A stretch of 42,802 nt of DNA from Streptomyces sp. Ncost-T10-10d (GTDB lineage Bacteria; Actinomycetota; Actinomycetes; Streptomycetales; Streptomycetaceae). Each line of letters starts with the position of its first letter. Within the stretch, counting starts at the first letter, position 1. Location of the stretch: assembly GCF_900091955.1 (NCBI RefSeq), contig NZ_FMDF01000150.1:1-42802 (forward strand), in the 5' to 3' direction. Shown one piece after another: positions 42,245 to 42,802 of this stretch. The position numbers and the translations under genes are program-made. The notes beneath the pieces are model-generated. The model had not been told where the DNA came from, made no database searches, and saw nothing but the letters and a program-made list of their open reading frames with translations.

Positions 42245-42802
42245 GTGCAGATCCTGCTCATGGCGAGCGCATTCAACAGCCTTACTCAGCGTGTTCATGC
42301 GGAACTGAGGGACCGGGGCCACACCGTGGCCGTGGAACTCGCAGCTCCGGAGCCATCCGTGCGCGACGAGTCGCTGCGGCGGGCTGTGCGCGAGTTCGCG
42401 CCCGACCTCATTCTGGCCCCGCTGCTGAAGACCGCCATCCCCCGGGATGTCTGGGCGGCGCACACCTGCCTCGTCGTCCATCCCGGCCCCCCGGGCGACC
42501 GCGGGCCCTCCTCTCTCGACTGGGCCATCCAGGAGGGCGTGGACACATGGGGCGTGACGGTCCTGCAGGCCGACGAGGAGATGGATGCCGGGGACATCTG
42601 GGCATCGGCCACCTTCCCGGTGCCCCCGGTGGGCAAGAGCGACCTGTACCGCAACGAAGTCTCCGATGCCGCGTTGCAGGCCGTGCACCTCGCCGTCGAG
42701 CGCTTCTCGTCCGGTACGTACGTTCCTCGACCGCAGACCGGCGGGGATGAGGAGTCGCGCATCCGTACGCGGCCGTACCTGCGCCAGGAGCACCGTCGCA
42801 TC
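42245..42802 (+). CDS. hypX: Hydrogenase maturation protein HypX, N-terminal part (cut by window end)
   Basis: 186 codons, open to the end of the window. The GTG at 42245 follows GGGAGA (42234-42239) by 5 nt. The opening ILLMASAFNSLTQRVHAELRDRGH and the formyltransferase-type motif VVHPGPPGDRGPSSLDWAIQEG are characteristic of HypX/HoxX, as is ADEEMDAGDIWA. HypX has an N-terminal formyl-THF-binding domain and a C-terminal enoyl-CoA hydratase-like domain (beyond the window). It supplies the CO ligand of [NiFe] hydrogenases from formyl-THF in air. A hydrogenase cluster is therefore expected just downstream. The presence of a Nur-controlled nickel transporter 15 kb away fits but is not linkage. 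Confidence 0.85.
   Translation, partial: MQILLMASAFNSLTQRVHAELRDRGHTVAVELAAPEPSVRDESLRRAVREFAPDLILAPLLKTAIPRDVWAAHTCLVVHPGPPGDRGPSSLDWAIQEGVDTWGVTVLQADEEMDAGDIWASATFPVPPVGKSDLYRNEVSDAALQAVHLAVERFSSGTYVPRPQTGGDEESRIRTRPYLRQEHRRI

Overview
The window is about 70% GC or higher, with GTG/TTG starts, very short intergenic gaps and strong GC hairpins that lack T-tracts. This and the gene content (WXG100/EccC secretion genes, Nur, DasR and RAE-like sites, HelR) point to a Streptomyces or a close relative. I count 25 intact or window-truncated genes, several decayed elements, and an unusually readable set of regulatory sites.

Region 1 (1-13.2 kb): a type VII (ESX-like) secretion and cell-surface block. 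It holds the 3' part of a long Thr/Asn/Gly-rich repeat protein, a WXG100-type small protein, a 1464-aa FHA-FtsK/SpoIIIE EccC/EssC-type ATPase, a second WXG100-like gene with an adjoining gene on the opposite strand, a COG4315-type lipoprotein, a secreted two-CHRD protein, a DUF1996 protein, and an ECF sigma factor with its zinc-finger anti-sigma. The main observation of this report is that five transcription units here share one promoter-like motif, TGAACC-N16-CGT(G/T). They are the first WXG100 gene, the second WXG100 gene, the lipoprotein, the CHRD protein and the sigma factor itself. The inferred 5' leaders are 30-70 nt. I infer an autoregulated ECF regulon controlling an ESX/surface module.

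Region 2 (13.2-15.3 kb): a graveyard with an IS5-family/IS630-family transposase chimera, a non-coding stretch, an array of 11-bp direct repeats, and a PIG-L deacetylase pseudogene with two frameshifts.

Region 3 (15.4-27 kb): metabolism and transport. It has a secreted GH84 beta-N-acetylglucosaminidase behind a DasR-like (dre) site, a three-gene quinone oxidoreductase/acyl-CoA dehydrogenase operon, and a nikABCDE-type nickel ABC transporter whose genes overlap, preceded by a palindrome matching the Nur box.

Region 4 (27-32.3 kb): a HelR-type RNA polymerase-associated helicase-like protein with a 19-bp rifamycin-associated element (RAE)-like inverted repeat upstream, an IS5-like transposase remnant, a secreted GDPD-like phosphodiesterase, and a small membrane protein.

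Region 5 (32.3-42.8 kb): a DUF779 protein; a CitA/CitB-like two-component system divergent from an ATPase-permease-substrate-binding ABC operon; an overlapping pair made of a class A penicillin-binding protein with all three transpeptidase motifs altered and a CE4-like deacetylase; and the 5' part of hypX, a [NiFe]-hydrogenase maturation gene. No tRNA, rRNA or CRISPR array was seen.
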